64,000 nt of DNA from Terasakiispira papahanaumokuakeensis (GTDB lineage: Bacteria > Pseudomonadota > Gammaproteobacteria > Pseudomonadales > Halomonadaceae), in NCBI RefSeq assembly GCF_001709345.1, contig NZ_MDTQ01000001.1, forward strand, positions 806,001 through 870,000, given 5' to 3'. Made by a program: the position numbers and the translations under genes. Shown piece after piece: positions 54,204 to 63,899 of the stretch. The stretch's first letter is position 1. Each line of letters starts with the position of its first letter. Below the pieces are notes generated by a model, which had not been told where the DNA came from, did no database searches, and saw only the letters and a list, made by a program, of their open reading frames with translations.

Positions 54204-55898
54204 ATGTGCGCTGCTCGTTCCGGTTTTAATCATAAAAAATATGCCCCCGTTGAGCCTGTTCCGACATTTACCCGTACTTGGCCTGACCAGGTCGTGACTG
54301 AAGCCCCACTATGGGCCAGTGTCGACCTACGTGATGGCAATCAGGCGTTGCTTGAGCCGATGACGGTTGAACAGAAAAAGCAGATGTGGGCGCTATTGGT
54401 GAAGATTGGCCTGAAAGAAATTGAAATTGGCTTCCCTTCGGCCAGTCAGCTCGATTTTGATTTTACCCGTTGGTTAATTGAAGAAGATCAAGTGCCCGAA
54501 GATGTCACGATTCAGGTGCTGGTACAGGCTCGTGAACATTTGATTGAACGTACTTTTGAAGCCCTCAAAGGCGCCCGTCGGGCCGTATTGCACGTGTATA
54601 ACTCCACTTCACGGGTACAGCGTGAGCGGGTGTTTGATCTGGATCGCGAGTCGATTGCCCAGATTGCTGAGCAAGGGGCACGTTGGGTGCAGTCTTATGC
54701 CGCCCGTTACCCTGAAACTGAGTGGGTGTTTCAGTATTCGCCGGAAAGCTTTTCCAGCACGGAAGTCGATTATGCCGTTGAAGTGTGTCAGCGGGTGATG
54801 GACATCTGGCAGCCGACGCCGGAAAACCCCTGTATTTTGAATCTGCCGACCACGGTTGAAGTGGGGCCGCCCAACCACTTTGCTGATCAGGTGGAGTATT
54901 TCTGTCAGCATCTGCCCAATCGGGAGAGTGCCATTATTTCGGTGCATACCCATAATGACCGCGGCGGGGCCGCTGCATCTGCTGAGTTGGCGCTGCTGGC
55001 TGGGGCTGACCGTGTGGAAGGGACACTGTTGGGTAATGGTGAGCGAACCGGGAATATGGATCTGGTTACGCTGGCGATGAATTTGTATAGCCAAGGGATT
55101 GATCCGAAGTTGGATCTGTCGAATCCGGATGAAATTATCCAGGTCTGCACTGAATGCACCCAGTTGCCGATTCATCCGCGCCATCCTTGGATTGGTGAGC
55201 TGGTGTATACCGCCTTCTCGGGCAGCCACCAAGATGCCATTCGTAAGTCGCTACGCCGTCAAGGTGATGATGAGCCCTGGCAGGTGGCTTATTTGCCGAT
55301 TGATCCACGTGACCTGGGGCGTGATTACCAGGCCGTGATTCGCGTGAATAGCCAATCAGGTAAAGGCGGTATGAGCTTCTTGCTGGAGCGTGATTTCGGC
55401 ATTCAGTTGCCACGTTGGATGCAGCTGGAACTGGCACCTGTGGTACAAGCCGCTTCGGAAGGCATTGCAGGTGAGCTGGATAGCCAGAGTATCTATGAGT
55501 TATTGGTCGGCCACTTTATCCGCGCCAATGGGCCGTTAAAGTTGGAAGGCTATCGTCTTGACCATACCGATGGCGCGGAGCAATTGCATGCCCGCGTGCA
55601 ATTGGAAGAAGAAGCCTTGAGCTGGGAAGGTGAAGGTAAAGGGGCCATGGGCGCCTTCCTGAACGCGATTAATCGTGCCTTGGCGTTGGATGTGGCGGTC
55701 ATTGATTATGCTGAACACGCCATGGGTGAAGGCACTGATGTGGCGGCTGCGGCTTATGTGCAGATGAATGTGGGCGGCCATCGCGTCACCGGGATGGCGG
55801 TCGATACTGATACGGTCAGTGCCTCACTGAAAGCACTGGTGTCGGCGATTAACCGGGCTGAAGTCGCGCTGGTTGTGAACCAAACGACTCAAGCTTGA
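54204..55898 (+). CDS. leuA: 2-isopropylmalate synthase LeuA (long form)
   Basis: This enzyme joins acetyl-CoA and 2-ketoisovalerate in the first step of leucine synthesis. The 564-residue protein matches the long LeuA class. The catalytic barrel carries the metal site [13 protein letters not shown] near the N-terminus and the metal-binding [38 protein letters not shown] linker leads to the C-terminal leucine-binding regulatory domain (about 440-560, [24 protein letters not shown]). The upstream region holds a Leu-rich leader ORF and diverges from an Lrp-type regulator. Confidence 0.96.
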   Translation: MCAARSGFNHKKYAPVEPVPTFTRTWPDQVVTEAPLWASVDLRDGNQALLEPMTVEQKKQMWALLVKIGLKEIEIGFPSASQLDFDFTRWLIEEDQVPEDVTIQVLVQAREHLIERTFEALKGARRAVLHVYNSTSRVQRERVFDLDRESIAQIAEQGARWVQSYAARYPETEWVFQYSPESFSSTEVDYAVEVCQRVMDIWQPTPENPCILNLPTTVEVGPPNHFADQVEYFCQHLPNRESAIISVHTHNDRGGAAASAELALLAGADRVEGTLLGNGERTGNMDLVTLAMNLYSQGIDPKLDLSNPDEIIQVCTECTQLPIHPRHPWIGELVYTAFSGSHQDAIRKSLRRQGDDEPWQVAYLPIDPRDLGRDYQAVIRVNSQSGKGGMSFLLERDFGIQLPRWMQLELAPVVQAASEGIAGELDSQSIYELLVGHFIRANGPLKLEGYRLDHTDGAEQLHARVQLEEEALSWEGEGKGAMGAFLNAINRALALDVAVIDYAEHAMGEGTDVAAAAYVQMNVGGHRVTGMAVDTDTVSASLKALVSAINRAEVALVVNQTTQA

Positions 55899-55936
55899 GC
55901 ACTGATGCACGCCGCTGAGCGTGAAATATGAACCTG

Positions 55937-55963
55937 AACAGGGCAGCTTCGGCTGCCCTGTTT
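55937..55963. terminator. Terminator between convergent leuA and the PilZ-regulator gene
   Basis: AACAGGGCAGC-ttcg-GCTGCCCTGTTT forms an 11-bp perfect stem with a UUCG-type loop, followed by TTTCGTTT. It lies 39 bp past the leuA stop and can serve both convergent genes. Confidence 0.9.
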
Positions 55964-55994
55964 CGTTTGATATACCTGTTTGATCTATCACCGG

Positions 55995-56735
55995 TTAATG
56001 GTTGAGCTGATCAATCCAATCGGCCAAGGCATGGCGCATGTCACTTTCCATCGACTGGAAACGAAAGGCAATCCGAACAGTATCTCGTTTGCCGGGCGAT
56101 TTGGGATCGGCTTCCATGCGAATCACTTCGGCGGGCAGTTTCAGCATCGACACATCCGGGTGATCGATTTTGGCCATGATCGTCACGGTATCGAAAATAC
56201 AAATACCGCGCAGTTTTTCCAGCGGACCTTTGGCCAGCAACCCTGACAATGACACATCGACGAGCTGGCCGGGTACATCTCCATGCTCGCTAAAGCGCAA
56301 GGCTAGCGGTTGATTCTTTTTGACGGTCACGCGCTCGGCATTACGTCGTTCCATGCGCTGGCGAGTGTTGTTGATTTTCTCTTCCAGTGTCAGGGCGTTA
56401 AAGGGTTTGACAATATAAGCGGTGACGCCAAGCTGAACGGCGGTGACCAGTGAATCGCGATCGTTGCGGGTGGTTACCATCATAAAGGGAATATGAGCCG
56501 TTTGAGGATCCTTGCGGACCTCGCTGAGCACTTGCTCTCCTGTCATCCCTGGCATTTCCCAATCACAGAAGATCCAATCAATGCTGGCATTCTGTTTGAG
56601 TAGTTGAAGGGCTTCATCTCCGCTGGCTGCTTCCAGTACCTTCTGGCAGTTCAGGCGGTCGCGTAGTGTGCTGGCGATCATACGTCGCGCGGTATTGGAG
56701 TCGTCGACGACCAGCGCGGTATCTTGGGTCAACAT
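55995..56735 (-). CDS. Response regulator with C-terminal PilZ (c-di-GMP) domain
   Basis: A 246-residue two-domain protein. The receiver (1-125) has D11-D12 and phospho-acceptor D58 in IFCDWEMPGMTG, and the VKPFN lysine loop, so it is CheY-like. A PilZ domain follows, with RNAER (R-x3-R) and DVSLSG (D-x-S-x-x-G), both motifs needed to bind cyclic di-GMP. The protein thus joins phosphorelay and second-messenger input, probably acting on motility or surface attachment by protein contact. No kinase gene is adjacent. It converges on leuA. Confidence 0.9.
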   Translation of the reverse strand: MLTQDTALVVDDSNTARRMIASTLRDRLNCQKVLEAASGDEALQLLKQNASIDWIFCDWEMPGMTGEQVLSEVRKDPQTAHIPFMMVTTRNDRDSLVTAVQLGVTAYIVKPFNALTLEEKINNTRQRMERRNAERVTVKKNQPLALRFSEHGDVPGQLVDVSLSGLLAKGPLEKLRGICIFDTVTIMAKIDHPDVSMLKLPAEVIRMEADPKSPGKRDTVRIAFRFQSMESDMRHALADWIDQLNH

Positions 56736-57282
56736 AAGTCTTCCTTAAAGCAGGCCAAGCGCTGCTGAATGGCCTCAGCTAGAGCAGGGATAAGGATGTT
56801 GTTCGCACGCATAAGCAACAACTTCAATATTAAGGTTTCGTATAGGCCAATATAAGCCTCAAATGAGACTGATCAAGTCTCTTGTAAGGACACTGTATTT
56901 GGGTCTCTATGTTGGGTTTCTGTATCTAGATCTCAGTGTTTTGGCCCTGGTTCGGTTGCGCCTGTATTCTAAATGTTAGGGGCTCGGTCTAAGGGAGCTC
57001 GGTCTAACGCTGGTGCCGACCTTTTTGGTGAATCCAAATGATATCTTAATTACCTGACAATAATCTGACATAACGCACAATGAGCTAAGCTTTTGTCGAA
57101 CTTGCAGTGGTTTTGCTTTTCCTGGTAGCGTTGAAGAAATCGTTTCAAACACTTGTTAGAATTTTCGTGCGGTTGGGTGAGGGCGTCGGTTCATAAGTGT
57201 CGGCTCATAAGTGTCTAAGTGTCGGCTCATGAGTCCGGAACATTGCCTGCTCGCCATCGAGTCAGGGCTGAAGGAGACGACT
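56736..57282. other. Intergenic region upstream of fadE
   Basis: About 550 bases between divergent genes. No gene is supported. It contains two copies of gctcggtctaa (near 56981 and 56999) and the gtcggctcat repeats at 57185-57232. The promoters of both flanking genes must lie here. I saw no clear FadR or PsrA box. Confidence 0.5.
57185..57232. repeat. Degenerate tandem repeats ahead of fadE
   Basis: Units gtcggttcataa (57185), gtgtcggctcataa (57197) and gtgtcggctcatga (57219) surround a short partial unit gtgtctaa (57211). The array ends 51 bp before the fadE ATG. Confidence 0.75.
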
Positions 57283-59709
57283 ATGGCTGAAGTGCTGTTG
57301 TTGATTGTGACACTGGTCGCGTTGGGCTGGTGCATGATGCGTGAAACGGGAGCGCTGTTCCCGCTGGGTGTGGCAGTGATCGCGACCGGTTTAGCACTGG
57401 CGATCGGCGCCGGTGGGCAAGCGCTGTTGTGGGCCTTGGTCGCTATCACGATCGCATTGTGTGGGATACCGACACTGCGTCAGCGCTGGTTGACGCCGAA
57501 AGCCTTTGCTTTTTTTGGCCAGGTGGCGCCTCGGGTCTCGGAAACAGAGAAAGTGGCGTTAGAGGCGGGCACCATTGGTTGGGATGGTGAGTTGTTCTCA
57601 GGTAAGCCGCAATGGCAAGCGCTGTTGGATCAACCTACGCCCGATTTGGCCGAAGATGAGCAGGCGTTTCTTGATCACCAGTGTAGTGTTGCCGCGGGTA
57701 TGTGTAATGCCTGGGATGTGGTCCACAAGCGCGCTGATTTACCTGCTGAGTTATGGGAGTATCTCAAGCGTGAAGGCTTCTTTGGGATGATTATTCCCAA
57801 ACAATACGGCGGCCTTGGCTTTTCTGCACGTGCTCAATCGGCGGTGTTGCAGAAACTGGCGTGTAACGAATCCCTGATGGTGACCGTCGGTGTGCCCAAT
57901 TCACTGGGGCCGGGCGAGTTATTGTTGAAATACGGCACCGAAGCGCAGAAGGATTATTACTTACCGCGTTTGGCTGATGGTCGTGAAATTCCCTGCTTCG
58001 GGCTCACCGGGCCGCGGGCCGGATCTGATGCGACCTCGCTGCCGGATACCGGCATCATTTGTAAAGGGGATTATCAAGGCGAGGAAGTGCTGGGTATTCG
58101 GCTGAATTTTGAAAAACGCTGGATTACTTTGGCGCCGGTAGCCACCGTCGTCGGGCTGGCTTTCCGCTTGTTCGACCCCGATCAGCTCTTGGGTGACACC
58201 GAAGATCTCGGGATCACACTGGCATTATTACCTCGCGAGACCGACGGTATGGAGATCGGTCGTCGCCATTGCCCGACAGGCAGCCCCTTTATGAATGGGC
58301 CGATTCGCGGGCAGGATGTGTTCATTCCGCTGGAGTGGATCATCGGTGGCGAGGCGCAGATTGGCCAGGGTTGGCGGATGCTGATTGAGTGCTTGTCAGT
58401 CGGCCGTTGCATTACGTTGCCCTCTGGCGCGGCGGGGATGTCCCGTTATGCTATTGGCTGGAGTGGTGGCTTCACGCGAGTCCGTCGCCAGTTCAATGTG
58501 CCTGTGGCCGAGATGGAAGGCGTTCAAGAAGCTTTGGCGCGCATGAGTGCATTGGGCTATATCGCTCAAGCGGCAGTGATGCAGACGGCCAATATGATTG
58601 ATCATGGCGCCAAACCGGCCGTGCCTTCGGCGATTCTGAAAAGCCAGCTGACTGAAATGTCACGTCAATTGCTGGCCGATGCCATGGATGTGCATGGCGG
58701 CAAGACCGTGACCTTGGGGCCGCGCAACTATCTGGGCCATTCGTGGGCCGGAGCGCCGGTCTCGATTACGGTGGAAGGGGCGAACATCATGACCCGTAAC
58801 TTGATGATTTACGGGCAAGGTGCGATTCGTTGCCATCCCTGGGTATTAAAAGAGTTGGCGGCCCATGAAGCGAATGATCAAGGTGCTTTTGACCAGGCTC
58901 TGTTTGGCCATGTGGGGTTAGTGTTGGGCAATCTGGCGCGCAGCTTGGCCTTTAATTTGGGCGTGACCAGTGATACGGCGAATTTGCATGATGAAGCCGT
59001 ACCTTATGCGCGGGATGTGAACCGCTTATCAGCGGGATTGGGGTTATGCTCGGATGCCGCTATGGCTACCTTAGGCGGTAAGCTGAAGCAGCGGGAAATG
59101 ATTTCGGCGCGTTTGGGTGATGTGCTGTCGAATCTGTATCTGACCTCCATGCTGATTAAACAATGGCATGAACGCCCGGCAGTGCCTGGTGAGCAGGATA
59201 TTTTCCATTACAGCTGCCAATGGTTGCTGGCGCGAGCTGAAATGGCCTTGGATGAACTGTTGCGTAACTTCCCCAATCGTGCAGTGGCGTGGTCTTTAAA
59301 AGCCAGTGTGCTGCCTTTTGGCCGTCGCCGTCAGCTGCCCGCTGATACCTTGGCGAAGTCGATTGCTCATCATGTGTCGACGGCCTCACCATTGCGTGAG
59401 CGATTGACGGCCGATACATGGGATCAACAAACCGAGGGCCAACAATTTAACCCGCTGGCGGCTTATAACCGCTTGTTGGCGGATCACCCGCGGGCCGAAG
59501 CGCTCTATCGCACTATCAATAAAGCTTACGCCAAAGGTGAACTCCCGGCGGAGGCCTTGCACCCTGAAAGCCGGGTTGAGGCGGCCTTGAAAGCGGAACT
59601 GATCAGTGCCGAAGATGCCGACTTTATGCGCACTTATGAGGCGGATGTATTGGAGATGCTCAGCGTCGATGACTTTGATTTTGACTCTTTGAAAAAAGCC
59701 AACGCCTAA
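57283..59709 (+). CDS. fadE: Membrane-associated acyl-CoA dehydrogenase FadE
   Basis: FadE catalyses the first step of fatty-acid beta-oxidation, an FAD-linked acyl-CoA oxidation. The 808-residue protein has the FadE layout: two N-terminal hydrophobic segments (about 2-65), then the dehydrogenase core with FFGMIIPKQYGGLGFSARAQSAV, CFGLTGPRAGSDATSLPDTG and FEKRWITLAPVATVVGLAF. A long C-terminal FadE-only domain (from about 560) follows. AAGGAG seven bases upstream fixes the ATG at 57283; an ATG at 57211 is embedded in repeats. No other beta-oxidation gene is adjacent. Confidence 0.96.
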   Translation: MAEVLLLIVTLVALGWCMMRETGALFPLGVAVIATGLALAIGAGGQALLWALVAITIALCGIPTLRQRWLTPKAFAFFGQVAPRVSETEKVALEAGTIGWDGELFSGKPQWQALLDQPTPDLAEDEQAFLDHQCSVAAGMCNAWDVVHKRADLPAELWEYLKREGFFGMIIPKQYGGLGFSARAQSAVLQKLACNESLMVTVGVPNSLGPGELLLKYGTEAQKDYYLPRLADGREIPCFGLTGPRAGSDATSLPDTGIICKGDYQGEEVLGIRLNFEKRWITLAPVATVVGLAFRLFDPDQLLGDTEDLGITLALLPRETDGMEIGRRHCPTGSPFMNGPIRGQDVFIPLEWIIGGEAQIGQGWRMLIECLSVGRCITLPSGAAGMSRYAIGWSGGFTRVRRQFNVPVAEMEGVQEALARMSALGYIAQAAVMQTANMIDHGAKPAVPSAILKSQLTEMSRQLLADAMDVHGGKTVTLGPRNYLGHSWAGAPVSITVEGANIMTRNLMIYGQGAIRCHPWVLKELAAHEANDQGAFDQALFGHVGLVLGNLARSLAFNLGVTSDTANLHDEAVPYARDVNRLSAGLGLCSDAAMATLGGKLKQREMISARLGDVLSNLYLTSMLIKQWHERPAVPGEQDIFHYSCQWLLARAEMALDELLRNFPNRAVAWSLKASVLPFGRRRQLPADTLAKSIAHHVSTASPLRERLTADTWDQQTEGQQFNPLAAYNRLLADHPRAEALYRTINKAYAKGELPAEALHPESRVEAALKAELISAEDADFMRTYEADVLEMLSVDDFDFDSLKKANA

Positions 59710-59739
59710 CGGCGACGATACTTTGATCGTGGCATGATC

Positions 59740-59767
59740 AAGAAAGCCGCCTGTGGGCGGCTTTCTT
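59740..59767. terminator. fadE terminator
   Basis: AAGAAAGCCGCC-tgtg-GGCGGCTTTCTT is a perfect 12-bp stem, 30 bp past the fadE stop. The T-rich arm and its A-rich partner allow termination in both directions. Confidence 0.88.
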
Positions 59768-59836
59768 GTGTTCGGGCTTGTCATTCAGGGCTTGCCAGTC
59801 GGGGCCTATTATCAGCAAGCATCACTCATGAGTGTT

Positions 59837-59889
59837 CAACGCAAGTCGTGCTCAACATAAGCCGTATTCAACAATAAGCCGTACTCAAC
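59837..59889. repeat. Three degenerate 16-17 bp tandem repeats
   Basis: Units caacgcaagtcgtgct, caacataagccgtatt and caacaataagccgtact follow each other between fadE and astE. They share the core caac-n-aagYcgt and are non-coding. Confidence 0.75.
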
Positions 59890-60069
59890 GGTGATTTATT
59901 TTGGCCCACACCCGTTCTTCAGTACTGCGAATATTCCCTTATACGAGCCTGCCACCGTCTCAAATGGTGCCCTTACTGACAGACGAAGGCGCTTAGTGCG
60001 CATCATCACGCTAGATAACATCAAATGGATTTGCTTATAGCATTCCAGGTGACACAGTGTGTCTTACAA

Positions 60070-61074
60070 TTACTCTAGGGTTATCGAACGCCAGTCGGTC
60101 GCTCTAACGACCAAGCCAGCTCTTTGCCCTATCGGTAAATTAGTATTAGGGAATACTAAGGCGTCTCCATCTTGCTTAATGGTATAGTGACTTTGACTTG
60201 AATGAGCGAGAGTCTTCCCCGCTTTAAACGAGGTGAAGTTTGGAGTGTCGCTCGAAATGTTTAGCTGGTAATCCTCAGCATCTTTTATCAGCGTATCGAC
60301 TACTTGAAAGAGCTTAATTTCTTCATCGCTTTGTGCAAGTGATCCATCGGTTAGCAACTGAATAAGTGCCTCAAAGAGATCCTCTAATTTTGATAGATCA
60401 TTCTCCCCAAAAGGTCTCACGGCACCCAGCTCGACGGTGGCAGATTGAGCTGAATGATTTTTGTAGGTGTGGTACGAGAAAGTGCTTGCCGGCTCGTGGG
60501 AAAGCAACACGGCCTCTAGGCCAATGGCTTTCAAAAAAGCAAACTGTTCTTTTGGGTAGGCGGCACTGTGGGTAAATGGATGAATCGCAAACTTTTCAAA
60601 TTGCGATCCACGAATCGCAGTATGCAAATCATAATGCAGCTTTTGCCCATGCCCATGCGAGACAAAAAAATCTTCAACTTTCTCTTCTATGAAGCGTGCT
60701 CGCTCGGTTTCTTGACCTTTATAGTGTTGCCATTGGCCGTTGAACAGCCGGTTAAGGTTTACCTCACAAAATCGCTGTTGAGCTATCATGGCTTCAGGGT
60801 GTCCGAAAATCACGAGTAACCGCACGTTAAGTGTTGTAGTACCATCGACAATACGGTTTATGAGCTGGTTGATCAGCTCAATGGGCGCTGTTTCATTACC
60901 GTGAATACCGGCTGACAATATGACACTGTGTAATGGGGTGCTTTCAGGCTCAAACTGCAGTATGCCAGGCCCCAGGTACCGAGCACTTCCTGAATCCATT
61001 GCTATAGGAAAATCTTCCAAAAGAGTTGGGTTTTCTAATGTGAATTGTAATAGGTCTTTGTTAGGCCATATCAT
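60070..61074 (-). CDS. astE: Succinylglutamate desuccinylase AstE
   Basis: AstE is the last enzyme of the arginine succinyltransferase pathway, releasing succinate and glutamate from N-succinylglutamate. It is a zinc peptidase-like protein of 334 residues. Zinc ligands are His and Glu in SAGIHGNETAP and a His in LHYDLHTAIRGSQFEKFAIHP. The catalytic Glu lies in ATVELGAVRPFG. The ATG at 61074 is chosen; the frame begins one codon earlier at a TTG. It is followed by convergent fadE and preceded by the ArgR-like gene on the same strand, which together with astC argues for arginine catabolism. Confidence 0.93.
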   Translation of the reverse strand: MIWPNKDLLQFTLENPTLLEDFPIAMDSGSARYLGPGILQFEPESTPLHSVILSAGIHGNETAPIELINQLINRIVDGTTTLNVRLLVIFGHPEAMIAQQRFCEVNLNRLFNGQWQHYKGQETERARFIEEKVEDFFVSHGHGQKLHYDLHTAIRGSQFEKFAIHPFTHSAAYPKEQFAFLKAIGLEAVLLSHEPASTFSYHTYKNHSAQSATVELGAVRPFGENDLSKLEDLFEALIQLLTDGSLAQSDEEIKLFQVVDTLIKDAEDYQLNISSDTPNFTSFKAGKTLAHSSQSHYTIKQDGDALVFPNTNLPIGQRAGLVVRATDWRSITLE

Positions 61075-61171
61075 CAACAGTCCCCAGTGTAATCAGAAGA
61101 AACAACATAGTATCGTCATTCTGATTCAAGAAAATATATGCCCGTCAGCTTGTTGTATATTCAAAAAGTAA

Positions 61172-61190
61172 AGGTCGCATTAACATAAAT
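61172..61190. promoter_or_regulatory. GGTCGCA motif upstream of astE
   Basis: AGGTCGCA at 61172-61179, followed by an AT-rich half, recurs as AGGTCGC-aaa at 62344-62352, between the ArgR-like gene and astC. Pseudomonas ArgR (same AraC-type family) recognises TGTCGC-containing sites. The two copies therefore suggest a common operator for both ast genes. Confidence 0.4.
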
Positions 61191-62243
61191 TTAACTAGTG
61201 CGCATAGCGCGCCAAAGTCTTCTTTTGTCGCGGTCATCTACTTTATTGGGGGGGGCATGTTGTGTCAGTGTCTTGCGTTCTTGGCGTGGTGTGATACCAA
61301 AGTGGTTCTTATAGGTCGTACTAAAGTGCGGGGCGGTTGTAAAACCACAAGTTAGGCCAATCTCAGCAATAGATTTGTCTGTTTGAAGGAGTAGTTGCTT
61401 GGCATGGCTCAAGCGCAACGTTAAATAGTATTTTGAAGGTACGCTATCTAAGTTTTGCTTGAATAGCCTTTCTAGGTGGCGTCTGGAGATACCAACATGA
61501 AAAGCAATGTCATCAGAGGAGAGTGGCTCACCTATATTGGCTTCCATTAGCTGGACGGCCTCTATCAATTTTGGCTGGCTTGTCCCTAAGCGTGACAATA
61601 GAGGAATACGCTGTGGATCACTATGAGTTCTAATGCGCTCACATACAAATTGTTCAGATATTTCGCTGGCTAAATTCATACCGTGTTGAGAGCCGATCAA
61701 GAATAACATCATGTCCATAGCGGCTGTTCCACCACTACAAGTAAATCGGTCGTTGTCTACCTCAAACAAATGATTGGATACTAATACTTCTGGAAACGAC
61801 TCTCTTAAGCTTGCAAGATCTCCCCAGTGAATAGTTGCACGATGACCATCGAGTAGGCCTGCATTGGCTAGGAGGTAGCCACCAGTGCATATGCCGCCGA
61901 GTGATAGCCCGCGCTTATCCCATTTTAGTAGCCAATCATTTAAGAGCGAATTTTCCTCCATCGTAATGCTGGAGGCGCCACAAATAAAAATGGCGTCTAG
62001 GTCTTTAGGAGGGCCCAAGAGCTCATAGTCTGTTGTTGTTTTAACGCCAGAATTAGAAACTACGACTTTTGATTTTTGACCTATGGTACAGAAGTTATAA
62101 AGTGTTGATCGGCTGACCCAGTTTGCCATGTGTAGTGTCTCGATTGCAGAGGAGAACGCTAACATAGAAAAGTTAGGCATCAGCAAAAAACCGTAATTTT
62201 GAACGTGTTTAGCTGCATTTTTGTGTTCGCGAGAGTATTTCAT
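61191..62243 (-). CDS. AraC-family regulator with DJ-1/GATase1-like domain (ArgR type)
   Basis: A 350-residue GlxA-type regulator. The N-terminal DJ-1/PfpI-like domain (about 10-190) opens with NYGFLLMPNFSMLAFSSAIETLHMANWVSR and includes GGICTGGYLLANAGLLDG. The C-terminal AraC HTH reads IAFHVGISRRHLERLFKQNL and IAEIGLTCGFTTAPHFSTTYKNHFGITPRQER. The opening is very like Pseudomonas ArgR, the arginine-responsive activator of ast/aru genes. It lies between astE and astC, so control of both is likely. It is unrelated to E. coli ArgR repressor. Confidence 0.9.
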   Translation of the reverse strand: MKYSREHKNAAKHVQNYGFLLMPNFSMLAFSSAIETLHMANWVSRSTLYNFCTIGQKSKVVVSNSGVKTTTDYELLGPPKDLDAIFICGASSITMEENSLLNDWLLKWDKRGLSLGGICTGGYLLANAGLLDGHRATIHWGDLASLRESFPEVLVSNHLFEVDNDRFTCSGGTAAMDMMLFLIGSQHGMNLASEISEQFVCERIRTHSDPQRIPLLSRLGTSQPKLIEAVQLMEANIGEPLSSDDIAFHVGISRRHLERLFKQNLDSVPSKYYLTLRLSHAKQLLLQTDKSIAEIGLTCGFTTAPHFSTTYKNHFGITPRQERKTLTQHAPPNKVDDRDKRRLWRAMRTS

Positions 62244-62613
62244 AGATGATTGATGCTACCTGTTGGAAATGCGTTGTTCTTAGAAAGCATTGTCAGAGTC
62301 AACTGTATTAATATTAAGTAAAATATCGCTTCCTCATAAGGCGAGGTCGCAAATTGAAAATTTATTGCCTACCGTGATGCCAAAAATTACTTAATAATTA
62401 ATCATGCAATGTTTAAAAACAAGCCCACTTTCCTATAGAGGTCTTCGCAACGAACATGAACGGCATGGCAAAAATAAAAAAAATGAAATTCTACGCCGAG
62501 TTGAGACAGAGCTTCAGCCGTTACCCTATCAACATACCGATAGTCTCGAGGTGTTAGCTCAATCCTTATGCGATTCGTACTTCGAATCGCCATTTATAAG
62601 AGAGGTAATTGCT
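62244..62613. other. Upstream region of astC
   Basis: The divergent space between the ArgR-like gene and the chosen astC start. The frame of astC stays open back to an ATG at 62404, which would add a 70-residue N-terminal extension with no family match, so I treat this part as leader. It holds the second AGGTCGC motif (62344) and AT-rich promoter-like sequence. Confidence 0.5.
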
Positions 62614-63828
62614 GTGACAGAACAAATAACAAGAGCGACCTTTGACGAGGTCATGGTACCTAATTACGCTCCAGCTGACATCATACCTGTCAGTGGGAAA
62701 GGGTCGCGTTTATGGGATCAGCAGGGTAAAGAGTACATTGATTTTGCGGGTGGGATCGCAGTGACATCATTGGGGCATGCGCATCCAGTATTAGTTGAAA
62801 CAATGCGTGAGCAAGCGGGTAAACTGTGGCACTTATCTAATGTACTTACCAATGAGCCAGCGCTACGTCTAGCGAAAAAGCTAACACAAAAAACGTTCGC
62901 CGACAGAGTTTTTTTAGCGAACAGTGGGGCAGAAGCAAATGAAGCCGCTTTCAAGCTTGCTCGTCGCTACGCATTTGATCATTACGGCCCAGAAAAACAC
63001 GAAATCATTTCATTTTATCAGTCGTTCCATGGTCGCACTTTATTTACGGTGACAGTGGGTGGCCAACCTAAGTACCGAGAAGGCTTTGAGCCAACGCCAG
63101 GGGGGATTACTCATTGCGAATACAATAATATTGAGCAATTGAAATCATTAATATCAGATAAAACCTGTGCTGTGGTCATGGAGCCAATTCAAGGGGAAGG
63201 TGGGATTGTTCCTGCTGATGAGAACTTCATAAAGCAAGCACGTGAGTTGTGCGATCAACACAAGGCGTTGTTGGTCTTTGATGAGGTTCAGTCGGGGGTA
63301 GGCCGTTCTGGTACTTTATACGCCTACCAGCAAACGGGTATAGAGCCAGATATTCTCACGACGGCAAAATCGTTAGGTAATGGTTTCCCTGTAGCGGCGA
63401 TGTTATGTACAGATAAAGTGGCTAAGAGCTTCTCTGTCGGCACTCATGGTACGACATACGGTGGTAACCCAATGGCGGCCGCAATCGCTGAAGCTGTGAT
63501 TGATATCGTTGATAGCGAAGACGTGCTAGAAGGTGTGAAAAAGCGCCATGCGATGTTTGTTCAAGCACTAAAAGAAATTAATGATAAGTATCACGTATTT
63601 AAAGATATTCGTGGTATGGGATTGTTAATTGGTGCAGAGGTTGTGGATGAGCTTGTGGGGCAAGCGAAACAATTCTTAAAGCATGCGATTGATGAAGGGT
63701 TGTTAGTGCTTGTAGCGGGCCCTAACGTGGTTCGTTTTGCACCTTCCCTAATCATTCCCGAGGTCGATATCAAAGAAGGTTTTACACGATTTGAGCGAGC
63801 GGTTTCTAAAGTCGCTGGATCCATGTAG
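62614..63828 (+). CDS. astC: Succinylornithine/acetylornithine aminotransferase AstC
   Basis: A class-III PLP aminotransferase that converts N2-succinylornithine to the semialdehyde in arginine breakdown; relatives also act in arginine synthesis. The segments [37 protein letters not shown] and [19 protein letters not shown] are visible. [26 protein letters not shown] and the PLP lysine in [14 protein letters not shown] follow. A GTG at 62614, seven bases after GAGGT, gives the usual length of 404 residues and start [14 protein letters not shown]. Context (astE, ArgR-like) favours AstC over ArgD. Confidence 0.92.
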   Translation: MTEQITRATFDEVMVPNYAPADIIPVSGKGSRLWDQQGKEYIDFAGGIAVTSLGHAHPVLVETMREQAGKLWHLSNVLTNEPALRLAKKLTQKTFADRVFLANSGAEANEAAFKLARRYAFDHYGPEKHEIISFYQSFHGRTLFTVTVGGQPKYREGFEPTPGGITHCEYNNIEQLKSLISDKTCAVVMEPIQGEGGIVPADENFIKQARELCDQHKALLVFDEVQSGVGRSGTLYAYQQTGIEPDILTTAKSLGNGFPVAAMLCTDKVAKSFSVGTHGTTYGGNPMAAAIAEAVIDIVDSEDVLEGVKKRHAMFVQALKEINDKYHVFKDIRGMGLLIGAEVVDELVGQAKQFLKHAIDEGLLVLVAGPNVVRFAPSLIIPEVDIKEGFTRFERAVSKVAGSM

Positions 63829-63862
63829 AGGTCTTTAGCCTTACTTTACAAAGTCTATTGAT

Positions 63863-63899
63863 AGCGACAGCCATACCCGCATTTGAGCTGTCGCTTTTC
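63863..63899 (+). terminator. Terminator after astC
   Basis: The stem agcgacagc (63863-63871) / gctgtcgct (63887-63895) is perfect over nine pairs with a 15-base loop and is followed by TTTTCTTT. It lies 35 bp past the astC stop, so astC may not be cotranscribed with any further ast genes beyond the window. Confidence 0.82.

Larger units (their letters stand above)
59710..60069. other. Intergenic region between convergent fadE and astE
   Basis: A 360-base gap with a strong terminator (59740-59767) and a set of degenerate 16-17 bp repeats (59837-59889). No gene is visible. Base composition turns more AT-rich towards astE. Confidence 0.6.

Noticed and set aside
62404-62613. 70-residue N-terminal extension of AstC
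   Set aside because: No homologous part is known in the family, and a GTG with a good ribosome-binding site starts exactly where the family begins.
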